From: Pirellulaceae bacterium
GTDB lineage: Bacteria; Planctomycetota; Planctomycetia; Pirellulales; Pirellulaceae
Length of the DNA: 64,000 nucleotides
NCBI GenBank assembly: GCA_029243025.1
Contig: JAQWSU010000036.1
Location: 1-64,000 of the forward strand
Direction of reading: 5' to 3'
The notes beneath the pieces were generated by a model. That model did no database searches and was not told the origin of the DNA. It saw nothing but the letters and a program-made list of their open reading frames with translations. The position numbers were made by a program, and so were the translations under genes. The stretch's first letter is position 1, and each line of letters begins with the position of its first letter. This document shows, one piece after another, positions 34,180 through 44,466 of the stretch.

Positions 34180-35796
34180 TCAGTTGTTCTCCATTCGTCT
34201 ATTCCATTGCTTCCAGGCCTGCGACAATTGCCGTGTAATCTCCGGATACTTGTCCGCCACGTTGTTGGTTTCGGTGCGGTCGGACTGCATATCGTAAAGT
34301 TCCCATTGCATCTCGCTGTTAGAGTTTCGCTTCGAGTTGTCTCCGTTGTCCTTGAAAAAATCGATGCCTGTTCTTGGGTTTGTGTCGGCGGAAATCAGTT
34401 TCCATTTTCCTTTTCTGACGGCACCGCTGCCGCCAAACCGCCAATGGAAAAATTCAGAGTTCTGGCGTTGCTCGCCCTGGAAGATCGGCAAGAGGCTTCT
34501 GCCTTCGAGAGACTGGATTTGGTGGCTATTGCTGTAGACTGGTGAGCGAACGCCGGCAACGTTTAAGCAGGTAACCATAATGTCCATGATGTGGCCTATT
34601 TGGTGAGAGATTCTCCCGCCGTCTTGGATTACATCAGGCCAGTAGGCGATCAACGGCGTGGAGACGCCGCCTTCGTGGTTCCACCATTTATATTTTCGGA
34701 AAGGAGTGTTACTTGCGTTGGCCCAGGCAACTCCCAACGTGCGGTATGACTCCATCGGCCCAGGCGGTACTTCGTTGGCCGTGGCATCGAAGGCCTTGTA
34801 GTCTTCTGCGCACGATCCGTTATCTGACAGAAAAAGCAAAAGCGTGTTTTCTTCAATGCCGAGCTGCCGAACTTTGGCCATGATGCGTCCGATGCCCTGG
34901 TCCATGCGATCTATCATCGCGGCATAGACAGCCATTTCTAGGTCACGACTATCCTTGTCCTTAACGTCATCCCACTTCGGAACATGGCGGTCGCGTGGTG
35001 GCAGTTTCCATTGTCTGTCGATGATGCCCATTTCGAGAAGGCGATTGTAACGCTGTTGTCGAATCGCGTCCCAGCCGATCTTATATCTACCGCGATACTT
35101 GGCAATGTCCTTCGGCCAAGCCTGAAGTGGAAAATGGGGAGCCGTGTACGAAACATAAAGGAAGAATGGATCGTCATCTTTGCCGTACTGATCCAGATAC
35201 CTAACGGCAGCATCGGTAAATGCGTCCGTGGCATAGAAGTTTCGATCTTCCGGTGTGAATGGCTGAATGATCCTATTGTCGATGGCCCATGAACGTTGTT
35301 CATTAGGGTGTTTTCTGCCGGGTTCCTTTTCACCCGAACGTTTCAGCCCTGGATTAAAATAGTTGCTCGCGCCATCGTTGAGACCGTAGAAGCGGTCGAA
35401 GCCGCCGTCCGTCGGCAGACTCGCAATGCCGCCATCATTCTTTCCTGTCATCAGTGTTCGATAACCGACGGTCTTGAGAACCTGTGCGACATTTACAACG
35501 CTTCTCATTTCGCCTTCTTTTACCTGTCGAGGATACAATCCCGTTAGCAACGTTTTTCGAGAAGGCGTACACTTGGCGTTGTTGTAGAATTGTGTGAATC
35601 GCAGACCTTCATCCGCTAAACGATCAAGGTTGGGAGTTTCAATCTCAGAGCCATAGCAACCCAGATCGGAATACCCCAGATCGTCCGCCATGATCAATAC
35701 AATGTTGGGTCGATCGTCGGCTGACGCGACCGTAACGAGGAGCAGCAACACCAACACCGCGGAGCGACACAGCAAACGATGGTTCTTTGGATTCAC
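34180..35796 (-). CDS. Type I sulfatase (CTPSR)
   Basis: A 538-residue secreted sulfatase. The GTG at 35796 is chosen because AAGGAG lies eight bases upstream and a signal peptide (L-L-C-R-S-A-V-L-V-L-L-L-L) follows; the longer frame upstream is not needed. Motifs: N-I-V-L-I-M-A-D-D-L-G-Y-S-D-L-G (metal ligands D-D), C-T-P-S-R at about residue 75, L-F-L-S-D-N-G-S-C-A, and T-P-L-I-A-Y-W-P. It resembles arylsulfatases A/B-like enzymes of planctomycetes, S1 family; substrate unknown. It is followed closely by the truncated cytochrome. Confidence 0.93.
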   Translation of the reverse strand: MNPKNHRLLCRSAVLVLLLLVTVASADDRPNIVLIMADDLGYSDLGCYGSEIETPNLDRLADEGLRFTQFYNNAKCTPSRKTLLTGLYPRQVKEGEMRSVVNVAQVLKTVGYRTLMTGKNDGGIASLPTDGGFDRFYGLNDGASNYFNPGLKRSGEKEPGRKHPNEQRSWAIDNRIIQPFTPEDRNFYATDAFTDAAVRYLDQYGKDDDPFFLYVSYTAPHFPLQAWPKDIAKYRGRYKIGWDAIRQQRYNRLLEMGIIDRQWKLPPRDRHVPKWDDVKDKDSRDLEMAVYAAMIDRMDQGIGRIMAKVRQLGIEENTLLLFLSDNGSCAEDYKAFDATANEVPPGPMESYRTLGVAWANASNTPFRKYKWWNHEGGVSTPLIAYWPDVIQDGGRISHQIGHIMDIMVTCLNVAGVRSPVYSNSHQIQSLEGRSLLPIFQGEQRQNSEFFHWRFGGSGAVRKGKWKLISADTNPRTGIDFFKDNGDNSKRNSNSEMQWELYDMQSDRTETNNVADKYPEITRQLSQAWKQWNRRMENN

Positions 35797-36440
35797 TTGG
35801 GAGTCTCCTTGGCACGAACGCTGCTTAGACAAATGATTCAAACGAACAATCTGTAACATGTTACCATGTGAAATCGGTCTGCAGAAATTGGTGGCGTCTG
35901 ACGTCGGTTGAGGCGGGTTGACAATTATTCGCGCACCCGTGGTCAGCATGAAGGCAAAAGAAACAGCTCGCCGCAATTCACTGCGATGATCTGTTTTGAT
36001 TTCAAGTCGGGGTGACAGGACGGCTATTTAACCTTTTAGACGAGGCGTCATCGAACTGCAAACGCTCCATCTCCCTACTTGGGAATCGATTGCATCGATT
36101 TTGGCCTGGTTGGGATAGGAGGCGGGTTTCAGACTCGCCATTCGGAATGCCGGTCAATCCCCAGTCATGGGCCAATTGGGGCTTTCGTACAGCGGGTCGT
36201 TTCACCTCGGCGCACTACGTAGTCCGCCAAATTGCGGAGGATGGTCCAGCCGCACTCAATTAGATTTCTTGCAAATTGCGTTCGGTTTGACCGCCGCGGA
36301 ACTTGCATTCGATGCCTAGGTCGTCAATAAACTTTGAAGGGCGTACCAAAAACTAGATGAATTGACACAGAGGCCGATTGTGGCCATTATCGACCGTGTC
36401 ATGCCAGCTACCCGCGTCTTGCCAGCCATCAATACGTCTG
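35797..36440. other. Intergenic region, nothing recognised
   Basis: Upstream of the sulfatase and downstream of the beta-lactamase pseudogene. Only short frames without motif. No hairpin with T-run was seen. Confidence 0.55.
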
Positions 36441-37613
36441 TCAATTGATTGCCTCAACGACCTGGGTAATGAAGTCGGTCTCATTCCGTGTACGTGGCCC
36501 CGAACCCACTCGTGCAACAACCAGATCAAGAGATGAAATGATGTAACATCGATTTGAGTTGTAACCTTCCATGGCAAACATATCGTTCGGTAGGCCGGGC
36601 CAACGCGTCCCCTGACTATTCACCCAAAAAGCATAGCCGTAATTGGGATTCAACTCTTGCGAAGACTGAGTTGCCAGTTTTAACCACGCGCGGGGAATCA
36701 GCAGTTTGCTGTCCCAGCAACCTTGGCGAATTGCTAGGTAGCCAATCCGAGCAAGTTCGCGTGCTGATATGTGCATGCCAACGTGGGCGCTGGTATGAGG
36801 ACCGATGGAACCGGTGCCACCGATCACGTCCCAACTCGCTTGTGCGAATCCGATCGGATTGAATAATCGATTTTGCATGTATTCATGCATCTCTTATCCA
36901 GCAATATTCGCGAAGATGAGCGACAGAAGAGCCATCGCGGGGTCGCTATAGTCCCACTTCGTCCCCGGCTTGGTAGCCAATTGATCGACTGATTTGCCGT
37001 ACCGATTTGGGCAACGTCCAAGTGCATGTTCAAAGGGGCAACTTCCCGTTGTCGTGGGGATGCCGTAGACTCCCATTGACTCGCCAGCAATCCCCGATGT
37101 CATGGTAAGAAGGTGTCGGATCGTGATCCACTCCTTTTGCAGATCGGACGGCGGATACGCTTCGGGTATTAATGAACAAGCGGGAGTGTCAAGATCGACG
37201 ATTTGTCCGCTGTCATGGGTTTGACGATCATTTTCGAAATCGTCCAAAAGCAGCCCCCATGCGAGCCCCGTTAGCGACTTCGTGCAGGACCAAATGTCAT
37301 ATCGGCTGGTCGCCAAACTCATAAAGGTATGGTGTTCGCAAACTAGGTAGCCATTCCGAATGATCACGATGCCTGCGGGGAAATTTCCGAATAAGAACGT
37401 CTGCAGCTTGAACAGTTGAGCCAGCTTGTCGGCATCCATCCCTGCCTGTTTACGAACATCGTTCGCTGAGTCCAACCAACGCCAACCGCCTCGCGACTCG
37501 GCGAGCGGGTAATACGCTTGGGGTTCTATTGAATGTTGGTTTGATTTTGTAATCGATTTCGTCGAACCTGTAAGTGACATTTGACCAGCCAATTTCTCTT
37601 TCGTAAAACTCAA
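36441..37613 (-). pseudogene. Serine beta-lactamase-like hydrolase, nonsense mutation
   Basis: A single reading frame interrupted by one TAA at 36894-36896. The first part (239 codons) has the S-x-x-K motif in S-C-T-K-S-L-T-G-L (about residue 110) and the second motif Y-S-D in W-D-Y-S-D-P-A-M (the family has Y-x-N or Y-S-N). The part after the stop has Q-N-R-L-F-N-P-I-G, G-P-H-T-S-A-H-V-G-M-H-I-S and W-V-N-S-Q-G-T. Together they make about 390 residues, normal for the class-C-like/esterase beta-lactamase superfamily (CubicO type). The start is uncertain (TTG-type at 37613) and no signal peptide is seen. One base change could restore it, so either recent decay or a sequencing error. Confidence 0.88.
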
Positions 37614-37959
37614 ACGCGAATCAACAAGTGATAGACGCAGGCTTCCTTGGCGTCAACCGTAAGCGTCGTTGTGACGATTGACATTCCGGCAATCCATCAG
37701 GGAAGTGCTCTGCCAGTGACAAAAAATGCCGGCGACGTTTTTCATCCCAGCGACTGAATAGGAAATCGAGTTTAAGTGAAATAGAGAAGTAAGTAACGAT
37801 GGTGATCCAGTCGATACGACGATCAATCACGTGACGTCAACGCACTGTTAACGTGTGTGACGCCTTTGAAACCCCAGACGATCGACGCACGCTGGTCTGC
37901 CGTAGAGGTCGAATTCTATGACGCCACTTCGCGGATGAGTGGCCTGATTACGGTTGGCA
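37614..37959. other. Intergenic region, nothing recognised
   Basis: Lies between the beta-lactamase pseudogene and the end of the broken PEP-CTERM gene. No motif, repeat or hairpin with T-run seen. Confidence 0.5.
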
Positions 37960-39348
37960 TTAACGATATCGGCGATGGGCGACTAATCCGAGTAAACCAA
38001 CGATCACCATGACGAATGATGCAGGTTCCGGCACTGCGTTGACGGCAGCACGCGGTCCTTGTTCATACCCGCCACCGGTGAATGCTGCAACAAAGTCGCC
38101 GCTATCGAAAACCATGTCACCGTTCCAGTCGCCTTCGGCGTAGCCAGCCACGTTTCCCGTTTCGTATTTGGCAGTACCGAAAACCAAGACAAAGTCACTA
38201 CTGCTAAATTCGCCGTCGAAATTCGAATCGGCTAACCACAAATTCTGGAGTTGTTCTGTCCACGCAACTCTGTCTGCCGTATCTGTTTTTCCGTCTGCGT
38301 TGACATCACCAGCCAGATCATTCTCTTTAATGTACTGTGAGTGCACATCAAGATCCCCCGCATCGAGCTCGCCATTGCCATTGTAATCGCCTGTCAGTCC
38401 GGTATCTCCCCCGACGAACCGAAGCTCGCCGTGGCCTTCACCGGCTGCACCGTTCCCGTGTGAGGCAAAGAATTGGCTGCTTGTCCAATTCCACGGTGGC
38501 AAAAAATTGGCGGCATCTGTCGATTGTCGCGTGACATTGAAAAACCAAACATCATTTTCGCTTGGCGCGAAAGGATGGTTCAAACCCGTTGCCTCGCCTG
38601 TTTTATTGGCCTCGGCCGGTGCATCAAATTCCTCCCAGGGAATCAACATCTCGATCACCGCGCCATTTTCACCCGCATCGCAACTGATGTGGGTTCGACG
38701 CAGATGCTCCCAGTCGGTATCGTTGTTGAATAATCCATCTGCATGAGCAGCTGTCAGGCTGCCAAACGTCGAGCCTGTCACGCTGACGCCGTCCGACGGT
38801 AGTTCACCGTCCGCGGGATCTTGCGTACAGTCATCGGCCGTGTCTGGTATGAGGTCGCCACCGCAATTGCCTGCACCAGCATAGAGATTAAAGCCGATCT
38901 AATAATTATCGACTTCATTGTCGAATTGACCGATGTTATCTGCTTCAAGCGTATTGGGATCTAAGAAGACATTGAAAAAATCACCAGCAAAGTCACTTCC
39001 GGCTGGGTTTTGCCCCATGAAGTCATCGCCCCATTCTCCGTAGTCTGACTCTCCCAAGATGTATCGTCCTTCTTGGTTCCAAAGTGCTCGGAAGCGGTTG
39101 TTTTCCTCATTCGGCTCGCCGCCATCAAGAGTTCGCAAGAGAGTCCAAGTTTCGCCACCGCTCGCCGCAGCATCCCATTCGTTCGGTGCGATCGTACCGT
39201 CGATCGTCGGGCCGACGGCAACGAAGTGGGCGTCGTATGTCCGCACTTGTCCGTGACTGGTCGCCATCGGCACCAAGCGTGCCAAACTAAAACCAGCGAC
39301 GATAGTGAAAAGTCGACGTGAAAGAATTTTCGTACTCATCGGTTGCAT
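37960..39348 (-). pseudogene. PEP-CTERM CBM9-like surface protein, nonsense mutation
   Basis: One frame interrupted by a single TAG at about 38899. The 5' part starts at ATG 39348 (or 39339) after GGGAG and has a signal-like start; its core V-G-P-T-I-D-G-T-I-A-P-N-E-W-D resembles the CBM9-like domain of the protein at 7661-8899. After the stop the same frame reads on (I-G-F-N-L-Y-A-G-A-G-N-C-G-G-D) through I-E-M-L-I-P-W-E-E-F, EF-hand loops (D-Y-N-G-N-G-E-L-D, D-S-N-F-D-G-E-F) and a PEP-CTERM tail (V-P-E-P-A-S, helix, H-R-R-Y-R). No other damage is seen. One base change would restore a protein of about 462 residues. It is otherwise the same type as the PEP-CTERM genes at 7661 and 54363. Confidence 0.9.
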
Positions 39349-39629
39349 TTCTCCCGGAAATGTGGCGTGCAAATGCTCGGCTTAAGCGATGTCAGGCAGC
39401 GTCATCGCAATTTCATTCGGCTCAATAATCAACCCCGATTTTATGGTGGCCTTAGCGGGATGTCATTGAGAACTCGCGTTCATTGATCGAGAATGCTTGT
39501 CATTCGTGTGTTGACTATTTTGTATGTGTGAAACCAGTGTTTCTGGTGTTGGCAAGTCTTTGGGTTTAATTTTTTTGTCACGCAGGGCCGGCTCGTTTTT
39601 CCCTTCGGTAAAAGACTGTTGGTAGCAAA

Positions 39630-40786
39630 ATGTCCAAATTGCGTGTGGCGTTGCTTGTCGGAAATTCTAGCGGTTATGGGCGATCGATATTGGCTGGCAT
39701 CTCGCGATACCTTCGTGCTCGCTGCGATTGGTCTGTGTTTTTCGCCCAACGGGACTTGGCCGCGGGATTGCCAAGTTGGGTGCATGCTTGGCAAGGAGAT
39801 GGCGTAATTGCCAAAGACATGCCACACGCATTGGTTGACTCTCTTAATGCTCGAGCAATATCTTTGGTCGATTTGCTAGGGCTCGCCAAGCCCTACGAAT
39901 GTACAACGATCGTGGCAGACGATGCACTGATCGCTCAGAAAGCGGCCGAGCACTTTCTCGATCGCGGTTACACAAGATTTGCTTTCTGCGGCTACCAGAA
40001 TGCCTATTGGTCCGAGCAACGATGCCATGCGTTTATTGACTATCTGCGTTAACGCGGACATACTCACGGCGAAACGTTCATCACACTGTGGCCAGAATTC
40101 GGCGTCCTCGCCGTTCATGACGAATTGCAACGACTTTCAAATTGGATTCAAAGACTTCCCAAGCCATTCAGATTGTTGGCGGCAAATGATACTCTTGGGC
40201 ACTACGTCGATGCCGCGTGTTCACATAGTGGGGTGGCCGTTCCCGAAGAGGTTCCGTGATCGGAGTCGACAATGACGCAACGATCTGTAACTTGTGTTCA
40301 ACGTCTCTTTCGAGTGTCATGTCTGACATTGAAACGATCGGCTATCGAGCCGCTGAGTCGCTAGCAAGGCTAATGGATGGCGCCGATGACGTGCTGCCGC
40401 TGACCGTGGTCCCGCCACGTGGCGTAAAGACGCGACAATCAACCGACATTCACGCTACGGAAGATCGTGCAATCATGGAGACGCTACGATTCATAAGAGC
40501 GAATGCATGTAACGGAGCCACCGTGACAGATGTCGCGAAGCAGGTCGCAATGTCTCGTAGTACACTCGAACGTCGCATGCGAGAGGCTATCAATCGGACG
40601 CCGAAACAACAGCTTCGCTACATTCAAATATCCAAAGCGCGCGGATTGCTAAGCGATACTAGCGAATCGCTAACGGAGATCGCAACGATTTGTGGGTTCG
40701 AACATCCGGAGTACATGCACGTGGTGTTCAAACGCGAAGTTGGCGTTACGCCTGGAGAATATCGTCGGTCAGCTTCGCAGCATTGA
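39630..40786 (+). pseudogene. XylR-type regulator, stop plus frameshift
   Basis: A regulator with a LacI-like sensing domain and AraC-type DNA-binding domain (XylR class; controls sugar genes). The first 140 codons (V-G-N-S-S-G-Y-G-R-S-I-L-A-G-I, I-V-A-D-D) end at TAA 40050-40052. The frame continues with R-G-H-T-H-G-E to E-E-V-P and then stops at TGA 40257-40259. The rest (V-I-G-V-D-N-D, then A-A-E-S-L-A-R-L-M-D-G) is in the next frame, consistent with one missing G near 40256. The C-terminal HTH domain has V-A-M-S-R-S-T-L-E-R-R and I-C-G-F-E-H-P-E-Y-M. Two separate lesions make loss of function likely. It is divergent from the broken PEP-CTERM gene, which it may once have controlled. Confidence 0.9.
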
Positions 40787-40911
40787 AACTTGCTTCGTCG
40801 CGAGTTTGCCCTTTTTTATGCCTGAATAGCATTCAACGGCGTAGATTTTGGAGCTGCGGGATCTCGGTTCCTGTAAATTCGAATGCCTAATACACAATTT
40901 CTTTTGGTATA

Positions 40912-40949
40912 GCTTTTATGGCATAGCGCACTTGCGAATCTGGTTCGCT
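40912..40949 (+). repeat. 38-bp direct repeat, copy 1
   Basis: Matches 49196-49233 at 35 of 38 bases in the same orientation. It contains a GCGAA-N5-TTCGC hairpin. The two copies bracket the BlaI/BlaR/FG-GAP-peptidase block. Confidence 0.85.
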
Positions 40950-41233
40950 CGAAGTCGCGTTGGTGTGAACAGTCTGATTTCAAGAATTCTTTCGAGGCAT
41001 CGGATAGATCACCCTCAGGAGATTGCATTGGTCCTAATTCGCGGCGGTGAATCCGGCCTCGATTGCGACGAGATTTGTACTTGCTCGACGCCCACCAACC
41101 GGAGCAGTGTAGGAACTGGGTTCCGCGGTTGATGGGGCTTGCTGAGTTAGCGCTCTTTCCTGATCGCTCAAGGCTGCTCTCTTGCTCGAACTCGATGTTG
41201 TCGACGTGGATTGAGTTTAAATCTGCGTCTCGC

Positions 41234-41280
41234 TTGACGTGTGCGACAAGATGTCGTACGTTGGTGTGCATCTGTCGTAC
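41234..41280 (+). promoter_or_regulatory. Candidate BlaI operator and -35 element
   Basis: CGACA-N3-TGTCG (41244-41256) is a perfect dyad. TGTCGTAC occurs at 41252-41259 and again at 41273-41280, 21 bases apart (two helix turns). A possible -35 TTGACG lies at 41234. BlaI/MecI-type repressors bind dyads with ACA/TGT cores, so autoregulation of the downstream pair is inferred. Confidence 0.55.
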
Positions 41281-41301
41281 ATGTCTGAAGGAGTTGAGTG
41301 A

Positions 41302-41676
41302 ATGGGGGTCGAATCGCTTGCCAATGCTGAACTTGCGGTCATGGAACTGCTTTGGGAGGCTGACCGCCTAACCGCCCGGCAGATCCGCGACCAGCTCTAT
41401 CCGGGAGAGTCCCGTTCTGCCAATGGAACGGTTCAACGATTGCTGCAACGACTCGAGGCGAAGAGCTTTATTGAACGAGATCGTGATCTTCCGGTTCACC
41501 TGTTTTCTGCCTTGATCGGTCGTGAAGCATACGCGGGAAACCAATTGAAGTCGCTGGCGGATCAACTCACCGGAGGATCGCTGGTTCCCGCCATCACGCA
41601 TCTGCTCGATGAGAATCAACTTTCACGCGCCGAAATCACCCGATTGCGCGAGATTCTCAAGGGAGGCAAGTCATGA
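41302..41676 (+). CDS. BlaI/MecI-family repressor
   Basis: A 124-residue winged-helix repressor; the ATG at 41302 has AAGGAG about 8 bases upstream. The N-terminal HTH is visible: L-A-N-A-E-L-A-V-M-E-L-L-W, T-A-R-Q-I-R-D-Q-L, N-G-T-V-Q-R-L-L-Q-R-L-E-A-K and F-I-E-R-D-R-D, as in BlaI/MecI. The C-terminal half would form the dimerisation part. Family members repress beta-lactamase or other envelope genes and are inactivated by proteolysis set off by the BlaR/MecR partner. The stop overlaps the start of the BlaR-like gene (ATGA), so the pair is coupled. Dyads upstream suggest self-repression. The target genes are not proven; the neighbouring S11-domain protein is a candidate. Confidence 0.93.
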   Translation: MGVESLANAELAVMELLWEADRLTARQIRDQLYPGESRSANGTVQRLLQRLEAKSFIERDRDLPVHLFSALIGREAYAGNQLKSLADQLTGGSLVPAITHLLDENQLSRAEITRLREILKGGKS

Positions 41677-43637
41677 CCAGCCTTCTTCTCCAATTCGCAA
41701 TCAGCAATCTCCTACTGTCAGTTCCGCTTGCACTCATTGCCTATGCTGTTCACCGGAGCCAGCGGTCGCCGACAGTCGCACATCTGCTGTGGGTGCTCGT
41801 GCTTGCGAAGCTGGTTACGCCGCCGATCTTCTCAGTTTCACTTGACTTTTTGCCGAACATCAGCACTCAGGCAGCTTCAGCCATCGCCCAAGGAACAAAG
41901 GCTCCATTGGAGTTCGAAACCGATTTGGCGCTCGTTAAAAGCAACGCCTCGATCGAATCCGGACGGGTAGCATGGTCGGACGGATTGAACCATTCATGGA
42001 TTGCGTTTTCCAAAACCTGTGTCTTCGCGCTGTGGATTTCAGGCGGTCTGTTTGTACTCTTGCACTCATTGAATTCGGTTTTTAGATTCAACCGGCGACT
42101 TCGGGTCGCATGCCGACAAGTTGACCCGGATTTGCAGCGACTCGCCACCGAAGTCGCGGAACAACTGGGGCTCCGCTGGAGTCCCAAAATCTATTCTGTT
42201 CCAGCGGAAATTTCACCGCTCGTTTGGTGGATAGGCGGTCGTGTAAGAGTCGTTATTCCGGGAAGGGTTAGGCAACAGTTTGCACCGGATGAAATAAAGT
42301 TGATCCTTGCCCACGAATTGGCACACATCAAGCGATGCGATCACCTGGTCCGTTGGCTCGAGTGGTTGGCATGCGTCGTATTCTGGTGGAATCCGGTTGT
42401 ATGGTGGTCCCGTCGCTGTCTTCGGGTCAATGAGGAGTTGTGTTGTGATGCCATGGTGTTGCGTGCCTTGCATCCCGAGCCACAACGTTACGGCTTTTTA
42501 CTACTAACGATTATTGAGCTTCTTTCCTCCCCGGAGATCCGCCCACCGGCAGAGGCATGCGCAATTGATAGCGGCGGTTCCCTTGAAAGGAGATTTCGAA
42601 TGATTGTTTCGATGAACACTGTCGCACCGATACCACGTTGGTTGAGTGGAGGTATGTTGGCCTTGGCGATGGGTTTGCTTCCCCTCGGTATCGCTTATGC
42701 GCAGGACTTCGATGCATTCGAACGGCGACTCGGGGCTGCCGTATCCGATGGTGAAATCAATTTGTCCCAGGCCCAAGCGATGATGCGTGCATTGCGGGCA
42801 ACCAGTGGAAATCATCAACTTGAGAAGTTAAAGGCAGGTATCGAACAAAGATTGCGGCACGTCGGAGAGGAGCTTCGCAAGCGAGTCGCGGCGGGTGAAA
42901 TCACTCAGAAGCAAATGGAGGGGGAATACGAAGCTGCGGAACGGAAGATGTGGACGCATTACCGCGAGGCCGAATTGAAACACCACCGTCAAGAACGAAA
43001 CCACGTTGAAAACGAAGACCTTGAGAAGCTAAAGGCAGGTATCGAACAAAGATTGCGGCACGTCGGAGAGGAGCTTCGCAAGCGAGTCGCGGCGGGTGAA
43101 ATCACTCAGAAGCAAATGGAGGGGGAATACGAAGTTGCGGAACGGAAGATGTGGACGTATTACCGCAAGGCCAAGATGCAAGGCGATCGCGGCAAAGACG
43201 AGCACGTCGAGAACCAAGACGCGCTGCGTGAAAGGTACATGTATCGCATTCGTGAGATCGAAGAGGCTATGAAGTCCGGCGAGATCTCGCCGGAGGAGGG
43301 CGCTCGAGCTATCGAAGAAACAAAACGAGGCATGGAAAAGGCCGTTCGTGATCGTAAAGAAACTTCCAGCAGTTCATCAAGCAAAGACGACGCGCGTCAG
43401 AACTTAAAGACAAAAGATGTGGAGCCAAGGTTCGTGCCAGAGGAGGAATACACCCGCGTTGAGGCGGAGCTTAAAGAGCAAGTTACCGCCGGAAAAAACA
43501 GTGAGAAAGAGGTGTCGCGAGAGCTCACCCAATTGCAGAACGCCAACAATATGGCTCACATCGAGAAGTCTGTCCGCGAAGGTGAAATGACTCGTGCCGA
43601 AGCCGATGAGCTTTACGCGAAGCTTGGGATCAAGTAG
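41673..43637 (+). CDS. BlaR/MecR-type M56 membrane peptidase
   Basis: A 654-residue protein. The first ~340 residues are the M56 peptidase part with four or so membrane helices (L-L-L-Q-F-A-I-S-N-L-L-L-S-V-P-L-A-L near the start) and the zinc motif H-E-L-A-H at about 213-217, in I-L-A-H-E-L-A-H-I-K-R-C-D. After a membrane helix (W-L-S-G-G-M-L-A-L-A-M-G-L-L) the C-terminal 310 residues are charged and helical. They contain a near-identical in-frame duplication of 67 codons (42819-43019 and 43020-43220). There is no penicillin-binding sensor domain as in true BlaR1, so it senses something other than a bound beta-lactam, perhaps via the helical part. It should cleave or trigger loss of the BlaI repressor encoded by the overlapping gene. 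Confidence 0.9.
   Translation: MTSLLLQFAISNLLLSVPLALIAYAVHRSQRSPTVAHLLWVLVLAKLVTPPIFSVSLDFLPNISTQAASAIAQGTKAPLEFETDLALVKSNASIESGRVAWSDGLNHSWIAFSKTCVFALWISGGLFVLLHSLNSVFRFNRRLRVACRQVDPDLQRLATEVAEQLGLRWSPKIYSVPAEISPLVWWIGGRVRVVIPGRVRQQFAPDEIKLILAHELAHIKRCDHLVRWLEWLACVVFWWNPVVWWSRRCLRVNEELCCDAMVLRALHPEPQRYGFLLLTIIELLSSPEIRPPAEACAIDSGGSLERRFRMIVSMNTVAPIPRWLSGGMLALAMGLLPLGIAYAQDFDAFERRLGAAVSDGEINLSQAQAMMRALRATSGNHQLEKLKAGIEQRLRHVGEELRKRVAAGEITQKQMEGEYEAAERKMWTHYREAELKHHRQERNHVENEDLEKLKAGIEQRLRHVGEELRKRVAAGEITQKQMEGEYEVAERKMWTYYRKAKMQGDRGKDEHVENQDALRERYMYRIREIEEAMKSGEISPEEGARAIEETKRGMEKAVRDRKETSSSSSSKDDARQNLKTKDVEPRFVPEEEYTRVEAELKEQVTAGKNSEKEVSRELTQLQNANNMAHIEKSVREGEMTRAEADELYAKLGIK
42819..43220 (+). 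repeat. 201-bp in-frame tandem duplication inside BlaR-like gene
   Basis: Two adjacent 201-base units; the first ~150 bases of each are almost identical (for example the codons for G-I-E-Q-R-L-R-H-V-G-E-E-L). The duplication keeps the frame and adds 67 residues. High identity suggests it is recent. Confidence 0.95.
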
Positions 43638-44466
43638 CCGCGACTGGCAGGTTCAGAGCTTTGCTGTGACGTCTTCGGACATTGCCCTCGTCTGGTTGCC
43701 GATGGCAACCGGACAGTTTGAACGATTTACAAGCTGTTGAGCAGAAACAGCTTGCGAGGTGGTCGCGTCTGAAAAAGATCGGGGCAAAAGATGCGATTAG
43801 CACTTCTTTTCTGCGGCATCGGAGAGGGATGAACGTTCCATCGCCCCAGGTGAACGCAGATGCTTTCGATGCTGGTCTGATGCGGCGACAAATAGTTTTT
43901 CATTGATGACGACCTTTACGGTATAGCAGTTGATTCCTTACGGTTCGCAACGGGCAACTTAAGGTTGGGGCAGCCGGTTGGTTCCGCCTCCGTGCGCCGT
44001 TCCGATCACCAGATCGCTGAGCGTTGTTCATCGTCAGCCGTTTCGAACTTCCAACGATGAAGACCAGAACGTACCCCTCTGTGTAGCGTAATGTGTACCC
44101 CCCTGCAGAATCGCGAGCTGTCGTTTGCGGATGAGGTTGTGAGCTCCACCTGAAGTGAACGAGATGGGGTTTTCTGCGTTTGAATTGTCGCTCTCGAGTC
44201 GATTGCGAAAAGTTTTGGCAACTTTCGGAAGTATTTCGCGACCGGTTATGACCGGAACGTCGTTCAAAGAACAGTATTGACACATGCGTGTCTATCCCAG
44301 GACAACGGTTTAGGGTAACTCGCAACCTGTATCGTCAGTCAGGGATCGATCCTTCGTTTGTACCTGTACGTTACTGGATCCGAAAAAACGAGTGACGTTT
44401 CTGGTGCTGCCCGAAGCTCATGTGACGGACTGATGTTGAGGCCATGATATCGGGGAGGGATTTCCA
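43638..44466. other. Intergenic region, nothing recognised
   Basis: Long leader before the FG-GAP/S11 gene. GTACCCC-type runs occur at 44070-44110, but no clear repeat, promoter or gene was found. A 141-codon minus-strand frame (43900-44325) has no motif. Confidence 0.5.

Larger units (their letters stand above)
40787..41301. other. Intergenic region: dispersed repeat and bla-type operator
   Basis: Contains the 38-base direct repeat 40912-40949 (partner at 49196-49233) and the operator-like elements 41234-41280 before the BlaI-type gene. No protein gene supported. Confidence 0.7.

Noticed and set aside
36441-40786. Stop-codon reassignment or programmed read-through
   Set aside because: The interrupting stops are TAA, TAG and TGA across the window, and intact genes here use all three as normal ends.
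44277-44316. Promoter before the FG-GAP/S11 gene (TTGACA at 44277)
   Set aside because: No suitable -10 element at a normal distance.
43900-44325. 141-codon minus-strand frame
   Set aside because: Arginine/serine-rich composition typical of noncoding frames; no motif.
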